Source: Verrucomicrobiales bacterium (lineage in GTDB: Bacteria > Verrucomicrobiota > Verrucomicrobiia > Verrucomicrobiales > DEV007). From it: 34,214 nt of DNA. The DNA lies in contig JARGOD010000042.1 of assembly GCA_029210205.1 (NCBI GenBank), forward strand, positions 1 to 34,214, in the 5' to 3' direction. Under the pieces are notes generated by a model, which was given only the letters and a program-made list of their open reading frames with translations, had not been told where the DNA came from and searched no databases. The position numbers and the translations under genes are program-made. Shown in pieces: positions 1-9,083 of this stretch; the stretch's first letter is position 1; the number at the start of each line of letters is the position of its first letter.

Positions 1-414
1 CTGCATGAGGGAACGGAATTTCTCGGGTTCGGAACGGTTGTGTTTGTGCGTGGGAAGCGAATCACGTAAACAGCAAGACGGAAACTTAACACCTTGATTA
101 TCAATGGGTTACACCAACGGAATTCCGTTAATTCACCGCATCTAGATATCTCAGGCAGTTCCATCTCACTTGGCGACGGATCCGCCACTGCCATCTCTCC
201 GGATTTGAAACGATGATCCGGAAAGGGTTGGGAGAGCTTTTCCGCGCTGTGCAAGACGCGTGCCCTCAGGGTGACATTCCCGTCAAAAAAGGACAACCTG
301 AATTTGTCTATTCCTTCAAATTTTTTCGGACTTCAGTGTCTCGAATCTAGAAGAAAAGAGAGAGGTTCCCAAAAGCTAAAATTTTGAGAAAACCACTCAA
401 GGCAGCCTAATAAT
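1..414. other. Gene-free left flank with small palindromes
   Basis: I find no convincing coding sequence or RNA gene here. It holds a perfect 14-bp palindrome, AACGGAATTCCGTT, at 116-129; its AACGGAATT half also occurs at 12-20. A 5-bp hairpin (171-175/183-187) is flanked by direct copies of CCATCTC at 161-167 and 191-197, and a 7-bp inverted repeat TCCGGAT/ATCCGGA lies at 198-204/216-222. These short elements could be regulatory sites for a gene beyond the left edge or chance. The right part (300-414) is AT-rich and lies just past the stop of the leftward symporter gene. Confidence 0.5.
384..400 (-). terminator. Weak terminator-like hairpin after the symporter gene
   Basis: Read on the minus strand, TTGAG and CTCAA form a 5-bp stem with a 7-nt loop about 15 bases beyond the stop codon at 415-417, followed by an A/T-rich run that includes TTTT. 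The stem is short and GC-poor, so this is a tentative call. Confidence 0.25.
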
Positions 415-2043
415 TTACAATTTCAAAGGTTCGCGTTTACCGAGCAGCATTCCAAAGGCGATCGTAATCAACGTCGTCACGGGCCACATCCATGCAGAGG
501 CTATTGTCGACTTAACCGATTTCGCCTCATCGCCCACCAATTCATAAGTGGGGAGCTGAGCGAGAAACCCGGCTAAATCATTACTCATAAAGAGGACCCA
601 GACATCTGTTCGAACAAAAACAACAAGAACAAAAGAGATCGCAGCCCCAATCAACAAACCTTTGATGCTGCCCCGTCGCTTTGCCAGAAGCGCGACAAGA
701 AACATTCCCAGCAAAGGACCAACCGTGTATGTCGTCATTCCAAAAGCAAGCGGCAACACATTGACGTCGGTCTTTTCCTTCACTGCATAGAGAATGAATG
801 TGAAGCCAGTCAGAAAAGCACCCCAAACGAGAACGAGGATCCTCGACAATCTCACAAGCTTTACCTGCTCCTCGACCGTGTGCTCGTGATTAGTACGCCG
901 CATGAGAGACAGGGTTGTCTGACTCAATGCAGCGAGAATGGAGTCGAGGCTTGATATTGCGGCTGCAAAAATCCCCGCAAGAATCAGCCCACGCAACGCT
1001 GTTGGCAACTCTGTCACGATCCAGACGGGAAAAACATTATCAGGATTCTTCGGCTGTCCCCCTTCCCACTTCAATGCCTCCATAATCAATGGATCAGTCG
1101 GTGGATTCTTCTGATAAAAAACAAACAACGCGGCACCCACGAAGAGCATCAGCACAGTAACAAGCTGCCCGAAAGAACTCCAAATGATCGCCTTCTTCGC
1201 ATCCGACGGACTCTTGCAGCAAAACATTCGCTGCGCATTGAGTTGATCGACTCCGAACGCATTTAAATTTAGAAACGGCACCGCAATTAGCGCGACCCAA
1301 AAGGTGAACTCAACTGCCGGATCCAGAGAAAAGTTGAGAACCTGCATTTTGTTTACGGACGTCCCGTCAAACTGCTCCGCGGCGGTTGCCACGCCAAATA
1401 GAGTGCTCCACCCACCCTCAAAGCTGGAAATCATCCAAAAAAGCGCAACGAGCCCCCCAATGACAAACAGGAAAAATTGCATCACGTCCGTCCAGATCAC
1501 GGTCCTCATGCCTCCCATCAATGTCCAACCAATCGCAAAAACTCCAATCACGACAATACACCACTCAAATGGAAGAGGAGTAACCACTTTCAACGGAAGC
1601 GCAGCAACGAGAACGCGAACACTTTGGGCTAGAATACTCCCAACCGTAAAAAGAACCGTCGCGAGTTTCTTTACTCCCTCGCCGAGCTTATTCCCCATGT
1701 AGTCGTAAGGGCTGTAGATATCCTTCTCGTAGAAGACCCGGACAAAGAACAGGCCGACAATGATCCGCGCAACAATCGAGCCTGCCGCCCATTGGAGATA
1801 GGTGAAGTCCCCCTGCAAAGCCATGACGGCGCCGGGAACGCCGATAAAAGTTACACCGCTGATTTCCGTCGCAATAATCGACCCGGAAACCGCCGGCCAG
1901 GGAAGCGAACGACCACCGAGGAAGAAATCATTGATGCTCGCCTGTTTCCCTCGGAGGCGGTGACCCACCATTGTCGTGAGGAGGAGATAACCAAAGACGA
2001 CAAGCCAGTCGACCGGAGTGAAGAAATGAGAAAGACCGTCCAT
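415..2043 (-). CDS. Sodium:solute symporter (SSS family)
   Basis: A 542-residue polytopic inner-membrane protein with about 13 hydrophobic helices, the usual size for SSS (SLC5-like) transporters. The N-terminal half shows the family pattern: a first helix around residues 13-27, then 'DFFLGGRSLPWPAVSGSIIA' at about 39-58, resembling the FFLGGR segment before TM2 of sodium/glucose, iodide and sialic acid symporters. The family couples substrate import to Na+ re-entry; the substrate cannot be read from sequence. The gene lies 113 bases downstream of atpC in the same direction, so read-through from the ATP synthase operon is possible, but a separate promoter is as likely. No Shine-Dalgarno is visible before the ATG; a 5-bp hairpin (2053-2057/2063-2067) lies in the leader. 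Family call is firm, substrate unknown. Confidence 0.9.
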   Translation of the reverse strand: MDGLSHFFTPVDWLVVFGYLLLTTMVGHRLRGKQASINDFFLGGRSLPWPAVSGSIIATEISGVTFIGVPGAVMALQGDFTYLQWAAGSIVARIIVGLFFVRVFYEKDIYSPYDYMGNKLGEGVKKLATVLFTVGSILAQSVRVLVAALPLKVVTPLPFEWCIVVIGVFAIGWTLMGGMRTVIWTDVMQFFLFVIGGLVALFWMISSFEGGWSTLFGVATAAEQFDGTSVNKMQVLNFSLDPAVEFTFWVALIAVPFLNLNAFGVDQLNAQRMFCCKSPSDAKKAIIWSSFGQLVTVLMLFVGAALFVFYQKNPPTDPLIMEALKWEGGQPKNPDNVFPVWIVTELPTALRGLILAGIFAAAISSLDSILAALSQTTLSLMRRTNHEHTVEEQVKLVRLSRILVLVWGAFLTGFTFILYAVKEKTDVNVLPLAFGMTTYTVGPLLGMFLVALLAKRRGSIKGLLIGAAISFVLVVFVRTDVWVLFMSNDLAGFLAQLPTYELVGDEAKSVKSTIASAWMWPVTTLITIAFGMLLGKREPLKL

Positions 2044-2156
2044 AAATTAAGGCAGCCCGCAAGGCTGGAGTCCACCTTGAAACGGAGACCCCCCAACCGA
2101 AAGCAAAATATCGATTAATCAGAGGGGGAATTTTCAGCTTTGAGACTGAGGCCTGA

Positions 2157-2558
2157 CTACAAGCGACGACGGCGTCGCTTGATGTGGAGCTGCGCGAGAG
2201 ATTTTTGGATCGAAACTTGAACCGCTGCGACCTCTTCGGGCGTGCTTATTTCTTTCATCGAATCCTGTGCACGAGAGAGCGCCTTCTCGACCGCGTCTTC
2301 ATCAATCTCCGATTCTCCCAAGGCCATGTCCGTGAGGACCGAAACGCGGTCGTTAGAAATCTCAACAACACCGGTTCCTATCGCGAGCGAGTGCTCTTCA
2401 CCGTCTTTCATGTAGCGAAGCTCTCCGGGATTGAGAGTCGTCACAAGAGGTGCGTGAGACTTGAGAATTCCCATCTCTCCCTCCCCGCCTGGAACTACGA
2501 CACTGTCGATCTCGTCAGAGAAAGCCTTTTTTTCGGGAGTGACAATATCCAGCTGCAT
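2157..2558 (-). CDS. atpC: F1Fo ATP synthase epsilon subunit
   Basis: A 133-residue protein with the epsilon N-terminal beta-sandwich: it opens 'MQLDIVTPEKKAFSDEIDSV' and continues with 'VPGGEGEMGILKSHAPLVT', the classic PGxEGxxGVLxxHAPL segment. Epsilon sits on the F1 central stalk with gamma, couples rotation to the c-ring and can inhibit ATP hydrolysis through its C-terminal helices (about residues 88-128 here). It is the last gene of the atp operon, 32 bases after atpD, as in most bacteria. The C-terminus is unusual: HIKRRRRRL. The five Arg codons and their neighbours form a 9-bp perfect hairpin at the DNA level (2160-2181), so the basic tail may be a by-product of a transcript-end structure. 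No clear ribosome binding site precedes the ATG. Confidence 0.97.
   Translation of the reverse strand: MQLDIVTPEKKAFSDEIDSVVVPGGEGEMGILKSHAPLVTTLNPGELRYMKDGEEHSLAIGTGVVEISNDRVSVLTDMALGESEIDEDAVEKALSRAQDSMKEISTPEEVAAVQVSIQKSLAQLHIKRRRRRL
2160..2181 (-). terminator. GC-rich hairpin inside the last codons of atpC
   Basis: CAAGCGACG (2160-2168) and CGTCGCTTG (2173-2181) are perfect inverted repeats with a 4-nt loop. They lie entirely in the atpC reading frame, ending immediately before the stop codon at 2157-2159. No U-run follows on the minus strand, so a canonical intrinsic terminator is unlikely; an mRNA 3'-end protecting structure or a factor-dependent termination aid for the atp operon is possible. 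Confidence 0.45.
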
Positions 2559-2590
2559 AGGAAGAACGAAATAGAAAATTCAGGCAACGC

Positions 2591-4012
<1,422 letters not shown>

Positions 4013-4065
4013 CTACTCGTTGAGGGTCTTAGTTGTTTATAAATTTGGTTCAAGGGACACCGCGA

Positions 4066-4968
4066 CTACTCGAGGGCCTTCATTGCCGTGGTGATTTCCA
4101 GCAACTCCGCTGTAATCGCCGCCTGGCGCTGCTTGTTGTAAACCAGAGTCAGATCCTTGATCATATCCTCCGCATTATCTGTCGCGGCTTTCATCGCAAC
4201 CATGCGGGCACTGTGCTCGGAAGCACGGGATTCAAGAACCATCTGGTAAAGCTGGTAGTTCACATACTGCGGAACGATTGAGTCCAAAACCGCACTGGCA
4301 CTTGGCTCAAAAAGATAGCCGCCATATTCCGGACCGGGATTAATTTCGATAGGACCGGGATCCTTGCCGACACCAATGAAATCCTTGTCTCGCCCGAGAT
4401 CGATCGGACGAATTGGAAGCAGTGTCTCAACCATAGCCTCCTGACTGATCGTGTTGATGAAGTTAGTGAAAGCCACTTTCACCCGGTCGTATTCGCCGGC
4501 GAGAAACTTCTCGATCGCAAATTCTGAGATCTGCTTTGTTTCAAGGAAAGCAACCGGATCCTTCACCTGAAAATCAGCAAGCAACTCGCGCTTCATGCGG
4601 GAGAGCGCCTGACTACCTTTGCGTCCTACCGTCACAAAAACCGCTTCTTTCGAAACGTTTTCGGTATCTGAAAGAAGACGAAGCAGGTTTGTGTTCAGCG
4701 GTCCGCAGAGCCCCTTGTCAGTCGTGACCACAATGACGAGTTCCTTTTCTCCATCGTGTTCTTTGAGGAGCGGGTGATCCTCTTCGCTGGTCTGCTCCTT
4801 GAGATTGACGAGGACCTTATTGAGAAGGTCGGCATAGGGACGGCCGGACATAGCCTGATCCTGCGCCTTCTTCATTTTCGAAGCCGCGACCAACTGCATG
4901 GCCTTGGTAATCTGGGCCGTGTTTTTAACCGACTTAATGCGTCGGCGAATGTCGCGAAGGTTAGCCAT
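4066..4968 (-). CDS. atpG: F1Fo ATP synthase gamma subunit
   Basis: A 300-residue central-stalk subunit. The N-terminal helix, MANLRDIRRRIKSVKNTAQITKAMQLVAASKM, and the C-terminal helix, ending KQRQAAITAELLEITTAMKALE, are the conserved coiled-coil pair that rotates inside the alpha3beta3 hexamer. The middle (roughly residues 70-215) is the Rossmann-like globular part that meets epsilon and the c-ring; it includes a Gly/Pro-rich stretch, GVGKDPGPIEINPGPEYGG, at about 195-215, somewhat longer than in many homologues. The gene is 34 bases after atpA in the conserved A-G-D-C order. No Shine-Dalgarno is visible before the ATG. Confidence 0.97.
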   Translation of the reverse strand: MANLRDIRRRIKSVKNTAQITKAMQLVAASKMKKAQDQAMSGRPYADLLNKVLVNLKEQTSEEDHPLLKEHDGEKELVIVVTTDKGLCGPLNTNLLRLLSDTENVSKEAVFVTVGRKGSQALSRMKRELLADFQVKDPVAFLETKQISEFAIEKFLAGEYDRVKVAFTNFINTISQEAMVETLLPIRPIDLGRDKDFIGVGKDPGPIEINPGPEYGGYLFEPSASAVLDSIVPQYVNYQLYQMVLESRASEHSARMVAMKAATDNAEDMIKDLTLVYNKQRQAAITAELLEITTAMKALE

Positions 4969-5002
4969 GTATCAGGAAAACAGAATCGTCTAAGAAAGTG
5001 AA

Positions 5003-6541
5003 TTAAGAAGGCTTGTAGCTAGACTTGAAGTCCTCGATTGCCTGGCCCAGTTCGTCTTTGACCTGGTCAGTGAGAGCCTTCTCATCGCGAATCAAACCCA
5101 GAAGGCTATCCTTACGAGTGGAAAGAAATTCCATCATCTTAGCCTGGCAATCCTTGATGTGGTCCACCTTAACGTCGTCAAAGTGACCATTCTGGATCGC
5201 CCAAAGGACGCAAACCTGAACCTCGACCGGAATCGGCGAATACTGCTTCTGTTTGAAAAGCTCAACGATTCGTTGACCGCGCTCGATCTGAGCCTTCGTC
5301 TTATCATCGAGATCAGAACCGAACTGAGCGAAAGCCTGCAGCTCGCGGAACTGAGCGAGATCCAACTTAATGGTTCCCGCCACTTTCTTGACCGCTTTCG
5401 TCTGGGCGGCAGAACCAACCCGGCTCACGGAAAGACCCACCGAAATCGCGGGGCGAATCCCCTGGTAGAAGAGATCGGTCTCGAGGTAGATCTGACCGTC
5501 AGTAATCGAAATCACGTTGGTCGGAATGTAAGCCGAAACGTCACCAGCCTGGGTCTCAATGATCGGAAGGGCGGTCAAAGAACCACCACCGTTCGCTTCG
5601 CTGAGGCGGGCGGATCGCTCAAGAAGGCGACTGTGAAGATAGAAAACATCACCGGGATATGCCTCGCGTCCTGAAGGACGGCGAAGGACGAGTGAAACCT
5701 GACGATAAGCAACAGCATGCTTGGAAAGATCATCATAGACGATAAGAGCGTCCATTCCCTTATCCATAAACCACTCACCAATGGCACAACCACCATAAGG
5801 AGCGAGATACTGATTCGTTGCCGAATCAGAAGCGGGCGCGGAAACAACGGTCGTGTATTCCATCGCACCGGCTTCTTCGAGAATCGCAATGTTACGGGCG
5901 ACGTTTGCCTGCTTCTGACCAATCGCCACGTAGATACAGTAGAGCGGCTTGTGATCCTTGAGCTTGCCTTCTTCGGCAGCCTTGTTCTGCTGAGCCTGGG
6001 AAATAATCGTGTCGATCGCAACAGTGGTCTTACCGGTCGAGCGATCACCAATGATGAGCTCGCGCTGTCCACGACCGACAGGAATCATCGCGTCGATCGC
6101 CATGATACCGGTCTGAACAGGAACGGAAACAGACTGGCGGGGAATAATGCCCGGAGCAATCTTCTCAACGGGATAGGTCTCCGTCGAATCAATATCGCCT
6201 TTGCCATCGAGAGGTTGGCCGAGCGCGTTGACGACACGACCGAGAAGCCCTTTTCCAACCGGAACTGAGAGGAGTCGGCCTGTGGACTTGACCTCATCCC
6301 CTTCCTTAACATGAAGGCCTTCTCCGAGAAGAATACAACCGACTTCGGTTTCTTCGAGGTTCAGCGCCAGACCGTAAAGTCCGCCGGGAAACTCAAGCAT
6401 TTCGTTCAGCATGACATCGCTGAGGCCTTCGACCTTGGCGACACCATCACCAATTTCCCGGACAATTCCCACGTTTGACTTCGATACAGAAGTTTTGAGG
6501 GCTGCGATTTCGGATTCCAGTTCCTGGAGGATATTGCTCAT
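5003..6541 (-). CDS. atpA: F1Fo ATP synthase alpha subunit
   Basis: A 512-residue non-catalytic nucleotide-binding subunit of F1, full length. The Walker A is GDRSTGKT at residues 165-172; the common form is GDRQTGKT, so Q is replaced by S. The arginine finger that reaches the neighbouring beta site is R374 in [19 protein letters not shown]. The N-terminal beta-barrel (about 25-95) and C-terminal helical domain (about 385-512) are intact. The extreme N-terminus, [19 protein letters not shown], is the segment that normally contacts delta; this matters because delta is shortened here. The gene is 49 bases after atpH. No Shine-Dalgarno is visible. Confidence 0.99.
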   Translation of the reverse strand: MSNILQELESEIAALKTSVSKSNVGIVREIGDGVAKVEGLSDVMLNEMLEFPGGLYGLALNLEETEVGCILLGEGLHVKEGDEVKSTGRLLSVPVGKGLLGRVVNALGQPLDGKGDIDSTETYPVEKIAPGIIPRQSVSVPVQTGIMAIDAMIPVGRGQRELIIGDRSTGKTTVAIDTIISQAQQNKAAEEGKLKDHKPLYCIYVAIGQKQANVARNIAILEEAGAMEYTTVVSAPASDSATNQYLAPYGGCAIGEWFMDKGMDALIVYDDLSKHAVAYRQVSLVLRRPSGREAYPGDVFYLHSRLLERSARLSEANGGGSLTALPIIETQAGDVSAYIPTNVISITDGQIYLETDLFYQGIRPAISVGLSVSRVGSAAQTKAVKKVAGTIKLDLAQFRELQAFAQFGSDLDDKTKAQIERGQRIVELFKQKQYSPIPVEVQVCVLWAIQNGHFDDVKVDHIKDCQAKMMEFLSTRKDSLLGLIRDEKALTDQVKDELGQAIEDFKSSYKPS

Positions 6542-6590
6542 GACGTTTCGTCAGGTTCTTCGCTACGATAAATCGTTTCGATTAAGTTAC

Positions 6591-6986
6591 TTAGTTAAAT
6601 TTTTCTTCGAGACGTTCGATGCGGCTCTTCACGCTACCGTCCCAAACATCGCTTCCAATCTTGATGCGGATACCACCGAGAAGATCAGGGCGGATCGCAT
6701 ATTCCGTTGAAATTTGATTGCCGTATTTCTTTTTCAGATCTGACTCGACCTGAGTGCGAGTGGCGGCATCCAACTCAATCGCACTTTCAATGAGAGCGCT
6801 GTTGCGCTCAATCTCGAGACGCACAAGTCTCCAGTAGGCAGAGATAACCTGCAGATAGCCACGAGGCTTGGCATCAGACAACTTACGCACCACCTTTTGA
6901 ACCACTCCTGGATCCAAAACGCCATCAACGATCGAAGCCTGAAACAGCTTTTTCGCAGTGCGCCTAAGTTCTTTGCCTGACTTCAT
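6591..6986 (-). CDS. atpH: F1Fo ATP synthase delta subunit, short form
   Basis: Identified by its place between atpF and atpA and by its C-terminus, DLLGGIRIKIGSDVWDGSVKSRIERL, which matches the conserved LIGGxxIRIGDxVxDGSVxxRLxxL of delta/OSCP. Delta links the peripheral stalk (b subunits) to the top of F1. At 131 residues it is about 45 shorter than typical delta subunits (about 175-180). Only 19 bases separate it from the atpF stop, so a missed upstream start cannot supply the difference. The first helix (ELRRTAKKLFQASI) and a late helix (YLQVISAYWRLVRLEIER) of the N-terminal bundle seem to remain, suggesting an internal loss of two or three helices. The alpha-binding domain may be reduced. 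Identity is firm; functional effect is inference. Confidence 0.9.
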   Translation of the reverse strand: MKSGKELRRTAKKLFQASIVDGVLDPGVVQKVVRKLSDAKPRGYLQVISAYWRLVRLEIERNSALIESAIELDAATRTQVESDLKKKYGNQISTEYAIRPDLLGGIRIKIGSDVWDGSVKSRIERLEEKFN

Positions 6987-7005
6987 CTTAAAAAATAATC
7001 ACTGC

Positions 7006-7506
7006 CTAGAGAGCCACCTGTCCGGCCGTCTCCTCATTAATCCGCTTCTGATCACCATCGTCGAGGACTTTGCCTGTCACTTTCGAGGTGGCCTCAATCA
7101 CAAGATGTCCGAAATCACGCTTGAGCTCATTCATCGTGCTCTGATGCTCAAGCTTGGAAGCCTCACGGGCTTTCTCAATGATCTGCTGCGCCTCGTTGAT
7201 CGCTTCTTGAGTTTTCTGACCACGAACCGCTTCTGCACTCTCGCGAGCCTCTGTGATGAGACGCTCGGCATCAGCATTAGCTTCATCGAGCATGGACTGA
7301 ACTTTCTCTTCGGCCTTTTCAAGCTGAGACTCAATCTTCTTCAGATTCTCCTCGCCTTCGGCGATCCTCGCGCGCCTCGCTTCGAGCATCGCAAGGACAG
7401 GTCCAAAAGCATATTTGGAAAGAATAAAGTAAACAATCAGGACGATGACCACCTGAGAGATAAACTTCGGCCAAGCCAATCCAAAAGTTTGAAGGATGTC
7501 ACCCAT
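7006..7506 (-). CDS. atpF: F1Fo ATP synthase b subunit
   Basis: A 166-residue peripheral-stalk subunit with a single N-terminal membrane helix (about residues 12-32, FISQVVIVLIVYFILSKYAF) followed by a long, charged right-handed coiled coil (about 38-145; e.g. EARRARIAEGEENLKKIESQLEKAEEK). The conserved basic patch after the membrane helix is present as LEARRARI. Two copies hold the stator together by binding the a subunit in the membrane and delta on top of F1. There is a single b gene and no b-prime copy. It lies 96 bases after atpE, a gap holding a hairpin and U-rich tract, and 19 bases before atpH. No Shine-Dalgarno precedes the ATG. Confidence 0.97.
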   Translation of the reverse strand: MGDILQTFGLAWPKFISQVVIVLIVYFILSKYAFGPVLAMLEARRARIAEGEENLKKIESQLEKAEEKVQSMLDEANADAERLITEARESAEAVRGQKTQEAINEAQQIIEKAREASKLEHQSTMNELKRDFGHLVIEATSKVTGKVLDDGDQKRINEETAGQVAL

Positions 7507-7531
7507 GATCGATAGCGAGTTTAGTCAGATT

Positions 7532-7582
7532 AAAAAGAAAAGGAATCGGAGAGCCTGCGGCCGGCCCGTGCAGGCCGCAAGC
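7532..7582 (-). terminator. Hairpin plus U-rich tract between atpE and atpF (possible partial terminator)
   Basis: On the minus strand, arms 7573-7582 and 7553-7562 form a 10-bp GC-rich stem with one mismatch (7-bp perfect core TGCGGCC/GGCCGCA) and a 10-nt loop. About 11 bases further on comes TTTTCTTTTT (7532-7541). The U-rich run is too far from the stem for a strong intrinsic terminator, but the arrangement could partly end or process transcripts after atpE and so favour c-subunit output. Confidence 0.4.
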
Positions 7583-7602
7583 ACTTCCAAATCACACAGA
7601 GC

Positions 7603-7857
7603 TTAGCCCTGAAGCGCCATAATGAACGCGTAAATAGCGATAGCCTCAGCAAGCGCCATTCCGATAATCCCGATTGTCAGGATGTTACCGAAAGCACTGG
7701 GGTTACGACCCACTGCCTGAGCAGCAGCCATTCCGATAAGCCCGAGACCAATACCAGCACCGGCACCGGCTACACCGAGGGCGAAGTTTCCGTTGAAGGC
7801 ACCACTGGAAGCTGCTCCAGGAGCAGCGGCGGCGAGTGTTGTTAGAACATCAATCAT
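7603..7857 (-). CDS. atpE: F1Fo ATP synthase c subunit (proton type)
   Basis: An 84-residue proteolipid hairpin. Helix 1 is the Gly/Ala-rich GAGAGIGLGLIGMAAAQ, the cytoplasmic loop is the canonical R-N-P (residues 51-53), and helix 2 carries the ion-binding carboxylate E71 in MALAEAIAIYAF. The Na+-type ligands are absent: the position of the helix-1 Gln in GIGQG is Leu38, and the residue after E71 is Ala rather than Ser/Thr, so H+ coupling is expected. I chose the ATG at 7857; a GTG at 7899 would add 14 polar, charged residues (GGDEETVKKKEII) that c subunits do not have. The region just before the start is very A/purine-rich rather than a classic Shine-Dalgarno. The N-terminal stretch (TLAAAAPGAASSG) is Ala-rich, perhaps a membrane-insertion signal. 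Confidence 0.97.
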   Translation of the reverse strand: MIDVLTTLAAAAPGAASSGAFNGNFALGVAGAGAGIGLGLIGMAAAQAVGRNPSAFGNILTIGIIGMALAEAIAIYAFIMALQG

Positions 7858-7942
7858 GATTATTTCTTTCTTTTTTACTGTTTCTTCGTCACCGCCCACA
7901 CTTTTCTACGCATGGTCCCGATGACAAAATTCGTTAGTGATC

Positions 7943-8800
7943 TCAGTGCTCTTCGTGAGTCGTTGAGAGCTTTATGTAAACTGCGCAAAGGAGAGTAAAC
8001 ACCGTTGCCTGAAGGGCTCCGACAAGTATCTCCATAAAATAAAACGGGAGAGGGAAAATAACCGAGGTGAGCCAGGCAACCCATCCGCTCGCACCAATAG
8101 TCTCACCAAGCCCACCCATCGTGACGAGCAAGGTTTCCCCTGCAAAGATATTCCCCAAAAGCCGGAGAGATAGAGACATGGGACGGAAAACAATCGAAAC
8201 CACCTCGATGACGCCGACAAAAATGAAGATCGGCATCAGCATGTACTTGAGCGGACCTGTAAGCCCACCTTTCGGACCAAAGATATGAACAATCGTTCCC
8301 CACAGACCCAGCTCGCTGATCGAGAGCCAAAGCCAGACAACCATAAACACCACCGCAAGCGCAAGGGTCATGTTTAAATCTGCGGTCGCAGGGCGGAGAA
8401 TAGGGGTCGTTACCTCTTTGAGACTGAGAGGACCTGAAGGCTCTCCCCACCCGATCGTGCCTACTCCCGGGATCAAACCAAACCAGTTGGCGGTGATAAT
8501 AAAAATGAAAACCGTAGCGAGAAGCGGGAATGCCCTCGGCGCAACATGCTTACCAACAATTCCTTCAACCTGCCCATACAAAAACTCGATCACAAACTCA
8601 ACCGTGTTTTGCTTGGGACCGGGAACCAGCGCCATGCTTCGGGTCGCCATTCTCGTGAAGAGAAGCACCGCAGTCGTGACAAAAGCCGCCACGAGAATAG
8701 AGTTAGTGAACCACCCACTGATCTCCGGAGCTGCAATTCCGCCGGCGGCGAGAAGTGGACTCACAAATTCGAGTGAAATAGCTGGGGAAAAGGCATCCAT
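7943..8800 (-). CDS. atpB: F1Fo ATP synthase a subunit
   Basis: A 285-residue polytopic membrane stator that forms the two half-channels next to the c-ring. The essential arginine is R213 in PMSLSLRLLGNIFAGETLL, the signature segment of the family. Other conserved parts are FVIEFLYGQVEGIVG (about 69-83) and NWFGLIPG (about 105-112), the latter matching the NxxGLIPG of other a subunits. First gene of the operon; 85 bases separate it from atpE. There is no recognisable atpI/atpZ before it, although many operons begin with one. No Shine-Dalgarno is visible before the ATG; 100 bases upstream is a Rex-like palindrome. Confidence 0.97.
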   Translation of the reverse strand: MDAFSPAISLEFVSPLLAAGGIAAPEISGWFTNSILVAAFVTTAVLLFTRMATRSMALVPGPKQNTVEFVIEFLYGQVEGIVGKHVAPRAFPLLATVFIFIITANWFGLIPGVGTIGWGEPSGPLSLKEVTTPILRPATADLNMTLALAVVFMVVWLWLSISELGLWGTIVHIFGPKGGLTGPLKYMLMPIFIFVGVIEVVSIVFRPMSLSLRLLGNIFAGETLLVTMGGLGETIGASGWVAWLTSVIFPLPFYFMEILVGALQATVFTLLCAVYIKLSTTHEEH

Positions 8801-8900
8801 CAGGAAGACAGGGGAGAACGCCGGGAGGGGTTTTTAGACCGGTATCTCCTTCCTTGTTGAGAGCGCACCCTAATCAATGGGATTGGTCTCGCAACAGCAA

Positions 8901-8920
8901 TTTGTGAAAAATTTCACAAA
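8901..8920. promoter_or_regulatory. Rex-like operator upstream of the atp operon
   Basis: TTTGTGAAA (8901-8909) and TTTCACAAA (8912-8920) are perfect 9-bp inverted repeats separated by AA. The inner 18 bases read TTGTGAA-N4-TTCACAA, which is the known consensus of Rex, the NADH/NAD+-sensing repressor of respiratory genes in many Gram-positive bacteria and some other phyla. It lies 100 bases before atpB, in the region that should hold the operon promoter. Binding by Rex is inference; no rex gene is in the window. Confidence 0.6.
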
Positions 8921-8924
8921 GTCT

Positions 8925-8940
8925 GTGTCGACCTCGACAC
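8925..8940. promoter_or_regulatory. Second palindrome adjoining the Rex-like site
   Basis: GTGTCGA (8925-8931) and TCGACAC (8934-8940) are perfect 7-bp inverted repeats with a 2-nt centre. Its centre is 22 bp from that of the Rex-like site, about two helical turns, so proteins bound at both would lie on the same DNA face. A 2-nt centre cannot form an RNA loop, which favours a protein operator over a hairpin. The binding protein is unknown. Confidence 0.4.
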
Positions 8941-9083
8941 CTTTCCTCGAATTCAGCTTTGGAGCATGTCCCCACCGAGGTGCGAAGTCACCTTTCAAGC
9001 CCGCTTTCAGTGCGACTGGACAGGCCTCTCCACGTAGCCAAATTACTTCGACCGAAAAAAGCAGGAGGAGTATTCTCTTCACG

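Noticed and set aside
2053..2067. Hairpin CAGCC-CGCAA-GGCTG in the leader of the symporter gene as a riboswitch or attenuator
   Set aside because: Only a 5-bp stem, with no further conserved riboswitch features.
8870..9082. Possible 70-residue leftward GTG-start reading frame between the AsmA-like gene and atpB, at the place where atpI often sits
   Set aside because: It has only one short hydrophobic stretch, no AtpI-like helices or Gly motifs, a GTG start without ribosome binding site, and it covers both palindromic operators.
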